From: Bacteroidota bacterium
Lineage (GTDB): Bacteria > Bacteroidota > Bacteroidia > NS11-12g > UBA9320
Reading direction: 5' to 3'
DNA: 64,000 bases
NCBI GenBank assembly: GCA_013359235.1
Contig: JABWCE010000005.1
Coordinates: 62,001 to 126,000, forward strand
Part shown: in pieces, positions 19,020-27,843 of the stretch
How positions within the stretch are numbered: position 1 is the first letter of the stretch
Layout of the letters: each line of letters begins with the position of its first letter
Translations under genes and position numbers: made by a program
Notes under the pieces: generated by a model
Told to the model about the DNA's origin: nothing
Databases searched by the model: none
The model's input: the letters and a program-made list of their open reading frames with translations, nothing else

Positions 19020-21263
19020 TTATCTGAAAAATTTATGTGTCCAGGTTAAGCCCCAGTATCCGTAACCATCGTAATCTCCACTTGTTGAACGTTGTCCATT
19101 ATGGTCATTAGGGTTTGAAAGTTTAACGGCTATATCACCCAGTGATTGATTTGCTTTTTTCAAAGCTTCGGCATCGGGGTAATTTCCAGTACTTACATCA
19201 TCAAGATAATCTGTAAAAATTTTATTATATGTATATGACAGGCTAATTACATTTCTAATTCCCATGTGTTTTTTTACACTTACAGTAAAAGGAATACCTA
19301 CCATCCAATTTGCATAAGTGCCTTTGCCACCTGGTAAAGTTTGCCCTTCGGTTCCAATTGGTCTAAGTTTATACCATCTGCCGTTATATTGACCATAAGG
19401 AGTAAAATTATAAACATTTGCTCCAATAGCAATTGACGGTATATAAGATTTTATTGATTTGTATTTAATTAAATCCATTTCTGCCTGAGCATACAAATCA
19501 AAAATTTTAGTTTTGAATGACAAGCCTCTTGAATAACCTGTTCCTCTTTCTTTTCCAAGGGTTTTTGTGCGGTCGTCTGTACCTGAAACTTCTAAGTAAT
19601 TTGCACCAAAGTTCAATTGAAAACGCTCTGTAAGATGATATTTTAAACGAATGCCTATTGCAGGTTTAAAATTTTCGTAGGTTAATCCAACAGTTGTTGT
19701 AAACAAATCACCCCAGTATAATCCGTTGCCAAAAAATAAACCTGCTTCCCAAAACTTAGAAGTTTTTAGGGTATGGTTTACAGTGTCGTTCAAATCTTTT
19801 AATGAGTCTGCAGCCGTATAATGGTATATAAGTTTTGAAAGTTTGTCGTCAGGCAAATTGTTTTCAGATGAGCCTTTGGGTACTGTTTTAAATCTTTTGG
19901 TAAACAAGTCTTTTCGTGGTATTTTTCTAAGAAAGTTGGTAATTACCATCTCTATTTCATTATTTTTTAAAAATTGCTTTTTACCTATAAATAATGCAGG
20001 CACTTCCATACCATTTTCGTCAAAAAAACCATCAATATAAATATAACCGTTTTTTTCTCTACTAATAATATTATCATTTATTTCAATTTTTAATTTATTG
20101 TTTTCTTCATTCCACACAAGTTTGTGTTTTAGTTCTTTATTTACAAGGGTATCTTTATAAATATAAAAATATTGTACATCATAATTATCGCTGTTCTTTA
20201 CAGGCCTGTTAAAATCTAACTCAATGTTTGAAATTTTTGATTTTAATTCTTTAATATTAATTAATTCGTCTAATTCCTGGTCGTTTAATAGTATTTTATA
20301 AAAATGTCCGTTAATTGATTGATTTGGAGTTTCGTTAAGTTGATTGAAATATAGTGTGGGAGCCATAAAATTAGCAGAAACAAAATCGAAGGTGTTTTCT
20401 ATTTCCTTGTTTTCAGGGTTTCCGAAATAGTTATCTGATACATCAAGTTTTTCAGCATTACCCACTACACAAATATTTGTAAAGTCAACCGAAACTGAAT
20501 CTTCAAGAAATTGGTTTGAAAAATTATCAAAAATTGAATTATTTTCCAATACAGGAATTCGGGTATTATTACTCTGGTTGTAGTTGAAAAACAAAGGAGA
20601 AGTAAACATTCCGTTTCGGTCTCTACCAATGTATTCATTTCTAATTATAACATTGTTTTTAATAGATGTTTGAATAAAATCTGAAGCTATTTCGGAAATC
20701 AGTATAGAACCTGAATTGTTTGAAAATGTATTGTTTTCAATGCTGATTTTTACAGGTTTTGAAATGAGAATATTGTCAACTTCATTTATTTCAACGTTTG
20801 CTCCGTATAGTTCTGAAAATTTAAAAATACTGTTTTTAATTGATACGGATTCTCTAAGCCAGTTTTTTTGAACATGAAGTGGTTTGGAAAGAAACTTAAA
20901 ACTGCAATAATTAAAATTTATTGAAGATAAATCTGCACCACTTACTACAATGCCTTTCCCCGGAAAATCAGGATTTATACTCGTAAAATTGATAAGTTTG
21001 TTCTTTTTTCCCTCGAAAATCACACCTCCATTTACAATTATTTGTGCATTTCTACCGAAGAAAACATTTACTCCGTCTTTTATCATAAGTATTTTACCAC
21101 TTTTTACAGTTGAAATGCCATTTAACAAATAATTGCCCGAATCAAGTACGGTGTTTGATGTGATATTTTCGGGAAAAATTAAATATTTTTGGGAAAAAAC
21201 AGTTCTTGCAGTTATCAAATTTACCGCTGCAATTAAAAATATATAAAGAATTTTTCTTTTCAA
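19020..21263 (-). CDS. Beta-helix protein with C-terminal PorG-like outer membrane barrel
   Basis: Three regions are visible. A signal peptide ends at FSQ. A right-handed parallel beta-helix (about residues 30-290) carries repeated SIKNSIFKF, ISIENNTFSNN, TSIKNNVIIRN and VLENNSIFDN rungs. A middle region with Ig-like character follows, and then a C-terminal barrel (about 520-747). The barrel carries GLYWGDLFTTTVGLTYENF, RGLSFKTKIFDLYAQAE, YKLRPIGTEGQTLPGG and FTDYLDDVSTGNYPD. The last motifs match the DUF6089/PorG barrel of T9SS, which contacts the PorK-PorN ring. The gene begins two bases after the GldM-like gene, so the products are probably partners. A PorG fused to a beta-helix is not an arrangement I know. 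Function is unproven. Confidence 0.75.
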   Translation of the reverse strand: MKRKILYIFLIAAVNLITARTVFSQKYLIFPENITSNTVLDSGNYLLNGISTVKSGKILMIKDGVNVFFGRNAQIIVNGGVIFEGKKNKLINFTSINPDFPGKGIVVSGADLSSINFNYCSFKFLSKPLHVQKNWLRESVSIKNSIFKFSELYGANVEINEVDNILISKPVKISIENNTFSNNSGSILISEIASDFIQTSIKNNVIIRNEYIGRDRNGMFTSPLFFNYNQSNNTRIPVLENNSIFDNFSNQFLEDSVSVDFTNICVVGNAEKLDVSDNYFGNPENKEIENTFDFVSANFMAPTLYFNQLNETPNQSINGHFYKILLNDQELDELINIKELKSKISNIELDFNRPVKNSDNYDVQYFYIYKDTLVNKELKHKLVWNEENNKLKIEINDNIISREKNGYIYIDGFFDENGMEVPALFIGKKQFLKNNEIEMVITNFLRKIPRKDLFTKRFKTVPKGSSENNLPDDKLSKLIYHYTAADSLKDLNDTVNHTLKTSKFWEAGLFFGNGLYWGDLFTTTVGLTYENFKPAIGIRLKYHLTERFQLNFGANYLEVSGTDDRTKTLGKERGTGYSRGLSFKTKIFDLYAQAEMDLIKYKSIKSYIPSIAIGANVYNFTPYGQYNGRWYKLRPIGTEGQTLPGGKGTYANWMVGIPFTVSVKKHMGIRNVISLSYTYNKIFTDYLDDVSTGNYPDAEALKKANQSLGDIAVKLSNPNDHNGQRSTSGDYDGYGYWGLTWTHKFFR

Positions 21264-21265
21264 AC

Positions 21266-22957
21266 TTATTTTACTTTTATAGTTAAAGGTGAAATTTCGG
21301 TTTCGGTACCAAGTGACGATTTGGTTTTAATATTTGTAAAAATTAAAATATCACCGGCTTTTGAAGCTTTAATTATTTTGTAAATTGTACTATTGAATGA
21401 TGAACCAATATTTTTTAATGGTTTTAAAACTGCACTTTCGTTGTTATAAATTTTCATAAAATCAAATTCTGCAACGTAAACTTCTTCATTTACCAAATAT
21501 TCATCAGTTTTTAAATTTATTTTTTTAAATTCTTTCAAATCGTTTTCTGTTACTTCGTCGCCATTATATGTTTTATTTATAAAAGGTATAGGTTTTTGCA
21601 GTTCTCTTACGGTAAATTGTTGTTCGGCAACTTTTACTTTACCATAAGGCAAATTAGCAAAAATTTCAGCTTTTACAATCCCTTTTTTATTAACACGGGC
21701 ATAAAAAACATCGCCTCTTTTAAGAATTACACCATCGCTGATTGATGCAATAAGATTATCTTTTACATTGTATTCGGTTATTTTAATTTTAAGCGGATTG
21801 TCTATACCAATGTATAATGTAGGCAATTTTGTGTTTTGAATTATAGGTTCAATATCAATTACTCTGATTTCTTTTATTACTTTTTTTATACCATTATCAA
21901 AAGAGAATTTATAAGAACCTTTTTTTAATGGAAAATATATAAATTCTGAAGGTTTACTGTATGTAATAGTCTTGGTTTCGTAGTTTGAAAATATGTTTAC
22001 CAAAATGTTTTGAGATGATTTGTCATCAAAACCTATGAAAAATCTTATTGGCTTGCCAATAGGATGAATGCTGTCTGTCAAAGTTTCAATAAACATTGCT
22101 TTTGAAACTTGCGGTGGTTTTATTGTTGAATCTTTTTGAGGTGCGGGCACAGGTAAATTTTTATTTTGAACAGCAATAATTTCAAATTCTTTTTTAAATT
22201 TTTCATAAAACTTTGTTACATTTTGTTGCGAATTATTATTGGAATTTATGCTGTTACTTAAAATAGCTTGCGACAATTCCTGAGGCATAGCGTTGTTTTC
22301 AACGATTACCTGTTTAATTATTTTTTGAAGTGTTCTTATTTTAATTCTTTCAACTCTGCTTTCAAAATGTGAAAGATTAAGCAATGAAACATTTAAAGGT
22401 GTTTTGCTGAAGAAATATTTGCTTGATAAAATAAAATTTCCCGATGAGTTTCTTTCATAATCTTTAAGTGGCAAAAGTTCGTTCAAATAATCTAAGTCTT
22501 TATATGATATATAATCACTAATTTGGTCTTTAAAAACCTTTAAAATTTTAAATAATGAATCAGCCTTGTCTTCGTATATGAAAAAACGGTTTGAACTTAA
22601 CTCAGCTCTGCCTTTATTATAAAAACCGAATTTATTTGTTCCATCAATGCCTATTAGTTCTTTTTTATATCGGCTTATTGTACTTAATGGTACTTGGCTT
22701 ATTGATTCAATTTTAATAAACTTTTGCTTTGTCTCTTCAAAAACAGCAGGGTCATTTTTTAGGATTGTCAAAAAATAAATATTGTTGTTTGTGCTTAATA
22801 CATCAATTTCTTTGTTTAATTGTTCGAGGCTTTTATTTGAATGAAATGTAGAATCAACAAAATCTGAAGGTATTAAAATATATATAAATGCAAGAAATAT
22901 CAAATAAAGCAGGTTTATAACCCTTTGTCTAAGCCTTTTTGAATTACTTATAATCAT
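21266..22957 (-). CDS. GldM/PorM-like motor shaft protein (divergent)
   Basis: The N-terminus RLRQRVINLLYLIFLAF aligns with the conserved start of GldM (PRQKMIN.MYLV.. in Flavobacterium). It includes the Arg (R10) and Tyr (Y18) next to the single transmembrane helix (about residues 12-31). About 530 periplasmic residues follow as a series of small beta domains, as in GldM. In T9SS, GldM dimers pass through GldL pentamers, rotate with proton flow and reach the outer-membrane ring. The periplasmic part is very divergent (for example PIGKPIRFFIGFD and KKGIVKAEIF). It sits between the GldL-like gene and the PorG fusion, with 21-bp and 2-bp gaps. It is probably a paralogue with an alternative partner. 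Confidence 0.78.
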   Translation of the reverse strand: MIISNSKRLRQRVINLLYLIFLAFIYILIPSDFVDSTFHSNKSLEQLNKEIDVLSTNNNIYFLTILKNDPAVFEETKQKFIKIESISQVPLSTISRYKKELIGIDGTNKFGFYNKGRAELSSNRFFIYEDKADSLFKILKVFKDQISDYISYKDLDYLNELLPLKDYERNSSGNFILSSKYFFSKTPLNVSLLNLSHFESRVERIKIRTLQKIIKQVIVENNAMPQELSQAILSNSINSNNNSQQNVTKFYEKFKKEFEIIAVQNKNLPVPAPQKDSTIKPPQVSKAMFIETLTDSIHPIGKPIRFFIGFDDKSSQNILVNIFSNYETKTITYSKPSEFIYFPLKKGSYKFSFDNGIKKVIKEIRVIDIEPIIQNTKLPTLYIGIDNPLKIKITEYNVKDNLIASISDGVILKRGDVFYARVNKKGIVKAEIFANLPYGKVKVAEQQFTVRELQKPIPFINKTYNGDEVTENDLKEFKKINLKTDEYLVNEEVYVAEFDFMKIYNNESAVLKPLKNIGSSFNSTIYKIIKASKAGDILIFTNIKTKSSLGTETEISPLTIKVK

Positions 22958-22978
22958 AGTAGTATTATCTCTGAGATT

Positions 22979-23500
22979 TTAATCTTTTACGGCAAAATTG
23001 TCAAAATCTCGTAAACTATAATTTGCCCTTGCTATTTTATCTTTTAATGTGTTCAATTCCTTTTCGTATAACGAAGTTGTTTCGCTTATTACATCAAAGT
23101 TTTTATCTATTTTAGCAATTGATTCATTTAATTTTCTTGTTGCAGTATTTAAACTTACTACAGATGAATGAAGGGTTGTCAAAGATTCAATAATTTTTCT
23201 TATTTGCTGTTCTTGTGTTCCTTCAAGCAATTCAACATCAATGCTAATTGGTATTTCGTTTTTGTTTAATTGAGGGAAAACCTTATCCCATTCATATTCT
23301 TTTTTATTGTATTTCCAATCAAAAGCCGATATTAAGAAAATTATAGCTTCTGTTGTAAGCCCTATAATAAACAAGACATCTCCGAGATTCCAACCTAAAA
23401 ATTTGAACATTGCAGCAACTAGGATTATTGCAGCACCTAACCCATAAAAGAAATTGATAAAATCAAATTTTTTTTCAGTCGTGTTATTTATATTTTCCAT
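22979..23500 (-). CDS. GldL/PorL-like motor stator protein
   Basis: From ATG 23500 the 173-residue protein has two N-terminal transmembrane helices: FYGLGAAIILVAAMFKFLGW and GDVLFIIGLTTEAIIFLISAF. A cytoplasmic region starting KEYEWDKVFPQL follows, as in GldL. E51 in the second helix matches the protonatable Glu of Flavobacterium GldL that is needed for proton-driven rotation. The C-terminal half (STRKLNESIAKIDKNFDVI pattern) is coiled coil. A longer frame from 23557 adds 19 residues (YCILKNNYYFCM...) without resemblance to GldL and was rejected. It lies 34 bp after the FemAB-like gene. Confidence 0.85.
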   Translation of the reverse strand: MENINNTTEKKFDFINFFYGLGAAIILVAAMFKFLGWNLGDVLFIIGLTTEAIIFLISAFDWKYNKKEYEWDKVFPQLNKNEIPISIDVELLEGTQEQQIRKIIESLTTLHSSVVSLNTATRKLNESIAKIDKNFDVISETTSLYEKELNTLKDKIARANYSLRDFDNFAVKD

Positions 23501-23534
23501 GGTTTTTAAAAAAAACAACATACAAAAATAATAG

Positions 23535-24488
23535 TTATTTTTTAAAATGCAATACATTTTTTAAAAAAATTCTAAAAATAATAAATTTTTCTAAAAAATA
23601 GACATTTTTCGTAATTTGAAAATAAGATTTGTTAATTGGGGAAAACTTTTTGTAAAATAACTTTACATTAGTAATGTCAGATCCTTCAAAATCCAATTGC
23701 AGTGGGCTTGGGCAATATTTTTTTATAATTTCATTTATCATAAATTCTGTTGAGTTATTTTTTTTTCCATCGGGTGTAATTGCAGAGAATGGGTAGTAAA
23801 TTCTGTCTTTAAAAAAAAATATTACACATGCAGATAAGATTTTATCATTTTTAATTACTGAAAATATTTTTGCTTTTTTGTTATCAATCAAATGTTCTGT
23901 TACTTTTTTAAAAGCTATATATGTTTTATCATTAATAAAATGTAGGTTTTGCCAGGCATCTTTATAAATATTTATCAATTCATCTATTGATGTGTTTTCA
24001 TTTAATCTAATATTTGATTTCTCTGTTTTTTTTAGGTTACGTTTTAATTCGTTTGAATATTTTGAATAAATTTCAGTGTAGGTTGTATTGAGGTTTAATA
24101 CAAAATTTGTTTTTTTATTAAATTTAATTTTTTTAATGTTAAACACAGTATTTTCATGGTTTAGCGGATAAATGAAAGTTATAAATCTTTCGGTTAATTT
24201 CTTTAAAAAAAGTTGTAATATTTCTTTTTCAATTATATTGAATTTTGTAAAAACTCCTAATTGTTGGCAAAAATCAGGTCTATAAGTAAATTCAATGCCA
24301 AATTTTGATTTTATTGGAACAGGCATTATATAATCATAATCTCCAATTATTAGTGCATCCCATCTATTATGAGTAATATAATCAAGGTAAAAACTTAATG
24401 AATAAATGTTTCCCCAACTACATTCATTTATACATGCATCCCATTTATTACGATTAATTTCAATATTTTTTATCCAAATGGGATTCAT
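23535..24488 (-). CDS. GNAT/FemAB-like acyltransferase
   Basis: This 317-residue protein has a duplicated GNAT-like layout typical of FemAB/Acetyltransf_6 proteins: KYSNELKRNLKKTEKSNI (R-N-L-K-K substrate loop), then KIFSVIKNDKILSACVIFFFKDRIYYPFSA. The family transfers acyl groups from acyl-CoA or aminoacyl-tRNA to sugars or peptides; the actual substrate cannot be read. There is no signal peptide, so it is cytoplasmic. It lies between pruA (20-bp gap) and the GldL-like gene, so it may be the first gene of the GldLM-like set. Confidence 0.65.
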   Translation of the reverse strand: MNPIWIKNIEINRNKWDACINECSWGNIYSLSFYLDYITHNRWDALIIGDYDYIMPVPIKSKFGIEFTYRPDFCQQLGVFTKFNIIEKEILQLFLKKLTERFITFIYPLNHENTVFNIKKIKFNKKTNFVLNLNTTYTEIYSKYSNELKRNLKKTEKSNIRLNENTSIDELINIYKDAWQNLHFINDKTYIAFKKVTEHLIDNKKAKIFSVIKNDKILSACVIFFFKDRIYYPFSAITPDGKKNNSTEFMINEIIKKYCPSPLQLDFEGSDITNVKLFYKKFSPINKSYFQITKNVYFLEKFIIFRIFLKNVLHFKK

Positions 24489-24508
24489 TCAGATTATTTT
24501 TTATAATG

Positions 24509-26137
24509 TCAGGTGTTTAAAAACGGATATCTATAATCTTTTGGAGGCACAAAGTTTTCTTTTATTGTTCTCATACTTACCCAACGCAATAGATTTACTT
24601 TAGCTCCAGCCTTATCGTTAGTACCCGAACCTCTTGCTCCGCCAAATGGCTGTTGACCAACAACGGCACCCGTAGGTTTGTCATTAATATAAAAATTACC
24701 TGCCGAGTTTGATAGTTTTTGTGTAGCAATATTTATCGCATATCTGTCTTGCGCAATTATGCATCCTGTAAGTGCGTATTCCGAGGTATTATCAACAAGT
24801 TCGAGAGTGGTTTCAAATTCTTCGTCATTATAAACAAAAATTGTTAGAACTGGTCCAAAAAGTTCCTCGCACATAGTTTTATATTTAGGATCTGATACCA
24901 GTATAATAGTTGGCTCAATAAAATAACCTTTAGTTTTATTGTAATTTCCACCAGTTAATATTTCAACACTTTTATCATTTTTGGCATCATCAATATAGGA
25001 GGCAAGTTTGTTGAATGATTTTTCATCAATTACAGCATTTATAAAGTTTGAAAAATCTTCAGTAGGTCCCATTTTCATTGATTTGACTTCGGAAACGAGT
25101 TTATTTTTAATTTCGTTCCATAAACTCATGGGAATATAAGCTCTTGATGCTGCCGAGCATTTTTGCCCCTGATATTCAAAAGCACCTCTTGACAAAGCAG
25201 CGACTACGGTATCAACATCAGCAGATTTATGAACCATAACAAAGTCTTTTCCCCCGGTTTCGCCTACTATTCGGGGATAGCTTTTGTATTTTTCGATATT
25301 GTTTCCTATATCTTTCCATATTTGTCTGAAAATTTCTGTTGAACCTGTAAAATGAATTCCAGCAAAATCAGGATGTTTGAAAATAATATCTCCGGCTGTT
25401 GGTCCACTTACATAAATTAAATTGATAACTCCGGGAGGCAACCCTGCTTCTTCAAAAATTTCCATTAATATATTTGCTGAATAAATTTGAGTATTAGCAG
25501 GTTTCCAAACTACAGTATTGCCCATTAATGCTGCTGATGTTGGAAGATTTCCGCTAATTGCAGTAAAATTGAATGGAGTAAGAGCAAATACGAAACCTTC
25601 GAGTGGTCTGTATTCTATTCGGTTCCATATAGTTTTTGAATTTTCAGTTGGCTGTTCAGTGTATATTTCATACATATATTGTACATTGAAACGAAGGAAA
25701 TCAATCATTTCACAAGCAGCATCAATTTCTGCCTGATACACATTTTTGCTTTGACAAAGCATAGTAGCTGCATTTATTTTTGCTCTGTAAGGTCCGGCAA
25801 TTAAATCTGCTGCTTTAAGAAAAATGGCAGCACGTTGTTCCCAAGGTAATAAATTCCAATTTTTTTTGGCTTTCATTGCAGCATCTATTGCGGCAGTTAC
25901 ATGGGTTGCATCTCCTACTGAATATTCACCAAGTTTATGTGATAAATCATGTGGTGGACGCATAATTGCTCTTTTATCAGTATGAATTATTTCACCGTTT
26001 ATGTGCATACCTGCTACAATTTCTTTGCTGCGTAATTCATCAATGGTTTTTTTTAAATTTTCTCTTTCTTTGCTTCCGGGCATGTAATCTAAAACCGGTT
26101 CGTTTACTGCTTTTGGAACTCTGAATATACCTGACAT
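24509..26137 (-). CDS. pruA: 1-pyrroline-5-carboxylate (glutamate semialdehyde) dehydrogenase
   Basis: It oxidises L-glutamate 5-semialdehyde to glutamate with NAD+, the last step of proline (and arginine/ornithine) catabolism. It is an aldehyde dehydrogenase with catalytic Cys327 in YQGQKCSAASR and Glu293 in RIVGETGGKDF. FTGSTEIF and a C-terminal NFYINDKPTGAVVGQQPFGG block are also present. At 542 residues it is of the monofunctional eukaryotic/Bacteroidota type; no PutA proline dehydrogenase domain is present and no proline dehydrogenase gene is nearby. Transcription from a TAnnTTTG box at 26167-26160 is likely. Confidence 0.93.
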   Translation of the reverse strand: MSGIFRVPKAVNEPVLDYMPGSKERENLKKTIDELRSKEIVAGMHINGEIIHTDKRAIMRPPHDLSHKLGEYSVGDATHVTAAIDAAMKAKKNWNLLPWEQRAAIFLKAADLIAGPYRAKINAATMLCQSKNVYQAEIDAACEMIDFLRFNVQYMYEIYTEQPTENSKTIWNRIEYRPLEGFVFALTPFNFTAISGNLPTSAALMGNTVVWKPANTQIYSANILMEIFEEAGLPPGVINLIYVSGPTAGDIIFKHPDFAGIHFTGSTEIFRQIWKDIGNNIEKYKSYPRIVGETGGKDFVMVHKSADVDTVVAALSRGAFEYQGQKCSAASRAYIPMSLWNEIKNKLVSEVKSMKMGPTEDFSNFINAVIDEKSFNKLASYIDDAKNDKSVEILTGGNYNKTKGYFIEPTIILVSDPKYKTMCEELFGPVLTIFVYNDEEFETTLELVDNTSEYALTGCIIAQDRYAINIATQKLSNSAGNFYINDKPTGAVVGQQPFGGARGSGTNDKAGAKVNLLRWVSMRTIKENFVPPKDYRYPFLNT

Positions 26138-26159
26138 TTTATGTTGTTAAAATTTTCTG

Positions 26160-26167
26160 CAAATTTA
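26160..26167 (-). promoter_or_regulatory. Bacteroidota -7 box (TAAATTTG) for pruA
   Basis: The minus strand reads TAAATTTG, an exact TAnnTTTG match, 22 bp before the pruA ATG (26137). A divergent -7 box for the next gene lies 27 bp away, giving a back-to-back promoter pair. Confidence 0.55.
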
Positions 26168-26193
26168 GCCTCAATTAAATAAAAAACATTTTT

Positions 26194-26201
26194 TATATTT
26201 G
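26194..26201 (+). promoter_or_regulatory. Bacteroidota -7 box (TATATTTG) for the lipoprotein gene
   Basis: TATATTTG matches TAnnTTTG exactly. Its position means that the TTG at 26199 cannot be the start codon, pointing to the TTG at 26223. Confidence 0.5.
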
Positions 26202-26222
26202 TTTTTGAAAACACATTTAAAA

Positions 26223-26696
26223 TTGAAAATTATAAACATCACTATTATTGCTCTAACATTAATTCTGTCGGGTAATTCTTGTAAAAATTTCAGATCAAAT
26301 AGTTCAATTTTTACAGAGTTGGAAAAGGAAAGAAAAAAACATCTTATTCCACAAGACAGTGTTGTAAATTTAATAAAAATTGGTAAAACGATAGCATTTG
26401 AAAGTAGTTTGGTAAAAGGTATAAACCGCGATGAATATCCTGAACCTGAATACTGGAAAGAAATTGATTCTAATTTCTTTCAAAAAATTGAAACTAAAGA
26501 TTATAACGACCCACAAGAAGATGGTGGAAGCAGTTATTCACTCGAAATTTTCAAAGCTGTTAAAAAGGGAATTACTGAAATAAAATTTTATAAAAAAGAA
26601 ATAATTAATGCTAATGAAAATTCAGATGACACCATTGAAACAAACCAAAAAGACACAACAATTTTATATAATACTTATAAATTCAAAATTGAATAG
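26223..26696 (+). CDS. Putative lipoprotein, function unknown
   Basis: From TTG 26223 the protein begins with a hydrophobic signal (IINITIIALTLILSGNSC) whose Cys is a plausible, although not ideal, lipidation site. The mature part is about 138 charged residues (Lys/Glu/Asp-rich) without a recognised domain, containing EYPEPEYWKEIDSNFFQKIE. A longer frame from 26199 is excluded by the promoter box. It stands alone before the YitT gene. I cannot assign a function. Confidence 0.6.
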   Translation: MKIINITIIALTLILSGNSCKNFRSNSSIFTELEKERKKHLIPQDSVVNLIKIGKTIAFESSLVKGINRDEYPEPEYWKEIDSNFFQKIETKDYNDPQEDGGSSYSLEIFKAVKKGITEIKFYKKEIINANENSDDTIETNQKDTTILYNTYKFKIE

Positions 26697-26794
26697 ATAA
26701 TTGCACTTAGTGTTTAATTGACATTTTCTATTTCTTAAATTTAACCTGTTCCAGTTTTTAAATATAGACGTTTAACTGTCAATGATTTTCTTGG

Positions 26795-26802
26795 TATATT
26801 TG
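26795..26802 (+). promoter_or_regulatory. Bacteroidota -7 box (TATATTTG) for the YitT-family gene
   Basis: TATATTTG (TAnnTTTG) ends 18 bp before ATG 26821 and argues against a start at 26782, which lies upstream of the likely transcription start. Confidence 0.5.
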
Positions 26803-26820
26803 TACCTTATTAAAATAAGA

Positions 26821-27798
26821 ATGAATTCGTTTTTTAAGCAAATAATAATTCAAACTATTCTAAGACATAAATACAAAAGGTCAAGATTAAAGAAAAATTA
26901 TACAACTTACGAATTAGCCAAAGGATATAGAGAATTTGTAATTTCAAGTAAAAGTAATTTTAAAGATTTCTTATTAATCACCATTGGTATTTTTTCAGCT
27001 TCATTTGGCTTCAAAGGATTTTTACTTACAAATAAATTTATTGATGGCGGTGCAACCGGCATTTCTCTTTTGTTTACTGCTTTGACTAATATACCCCTCC
27101 AATATTTGATTATAAGTGTAAATATTCCTTTTATTTTATTAGGATATTTTGTAATGGGTAGAAATTTTGCAATTAAAACAATATTGGCAATTACAGGTCT
27201 TTCTATTTGCCTTGCTACCGTTAATTTTCCTAATGTTACAAATGACAATTTGTTAGTTGCTGTATTTGGAGGTTTTTTTCTCGGTGCAGGAATTGGATTT
27301 TCTATAAGGGGTGGAGCAGTTATTGATGGCACCGAAATTCTTGCTATTTTTCTTAGCCGTAAAATTGGAACTACAATTGGTGATATTATTATAATTATAA
27401 ACATAATTATATTTTCTGCAGCAGCCTATTTTTTGGGGATAGAAATTGCTTTATATTCTATGATTACTTATTTGGCAGCATCAAAAACTCTTGATTTTAT
27501 TGTAGAAGGTATTGAAGAATATATTGGTGTTACAATTGTTTCGTCGCATAACGAAGAAATAAGGCAAATGATAATAACTAATCTCGGACGCGGAGTAACA
27601 GTTTATAGCGGTAAACGCGGTTATGGAAAAAGAGGTGAAATTAAAGAAGTTGAAATTATTTACACCGTAATTACAAGGCTTGAATTAAATAAGTTGAATA
27701 CCGAGATTGAAAAAATTGATCCTAATGCATTTGTAGTAATGAATAGTGTAAAAGATACCAAAGGCGGAATGATAAAAAAACGCCCTTTAAAACATTAA
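26821..27798 (+). CDS. YitT family membrane protein (DUF161 and DUF2179)
   Basis: This is an inner-membrane protein with five to six transmembrane segments. It carries the YitT signatures GFLLTNKFIDGGATGISLL and GIGFSIRGGAVIDGTEILAI. A C-terminal cytoplasmic DUF2179 domain (GRGVTVYSGKRGYGKRGEIKEVEIIYTVI, core GRGVTVYSG) ends VMNSVKDTKGG. Homologues are numerous but largely uncharacterised; some may export small molecules. The ATG at 26821 follows the promoter box; the upstream ATG at 26782 would add 13 residues. A terminator hairpin overlaps its stop. Confidence 0.85.
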   Translation: MNSFFKQIIIQTILRHKYKRSRLKKNYTTYELAKGYREFVISSKSNFKDFLLITIGIFSASFGFKGFLLTNKFIDGGATGISLLFTALTNIPLQYLIISVNIPFILLGYFVMGRNFAIKTILAITGLSICLATVNFPNVTNDNLLVAVFGGFFLGAGIGFSIRGGAVIDGTEILAIFLSRKIGTTIGDIIIIINIIIFSAAAYFLGIEIALYSMITYLAASKTLDFIVEGIEEYIGVTIVSSHNEEIRQMIITNLGRGVTVYSGKRGYGKRGEIKEVEIIYTVITRLELNKLNTEIEKIDPNAFVVMNSVKDTKGGMIKKRPLKH

Positions 27799-27818
27799 AA
27801 TACCTTTTAAAGTATTTT
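27797..27818. terminator. Hairpin in the convergent gap after the YitT gene
   Basis: AAAATAC (27797-27803) pairs with GTATTTT (27812-27818), followed by further T/A. It sits between converging genes and could stop transcription from both sides. Confidence 0.5.
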
Positions 27819-27843
27819 TAAATCAAATGTTCATGCAGTTTTA

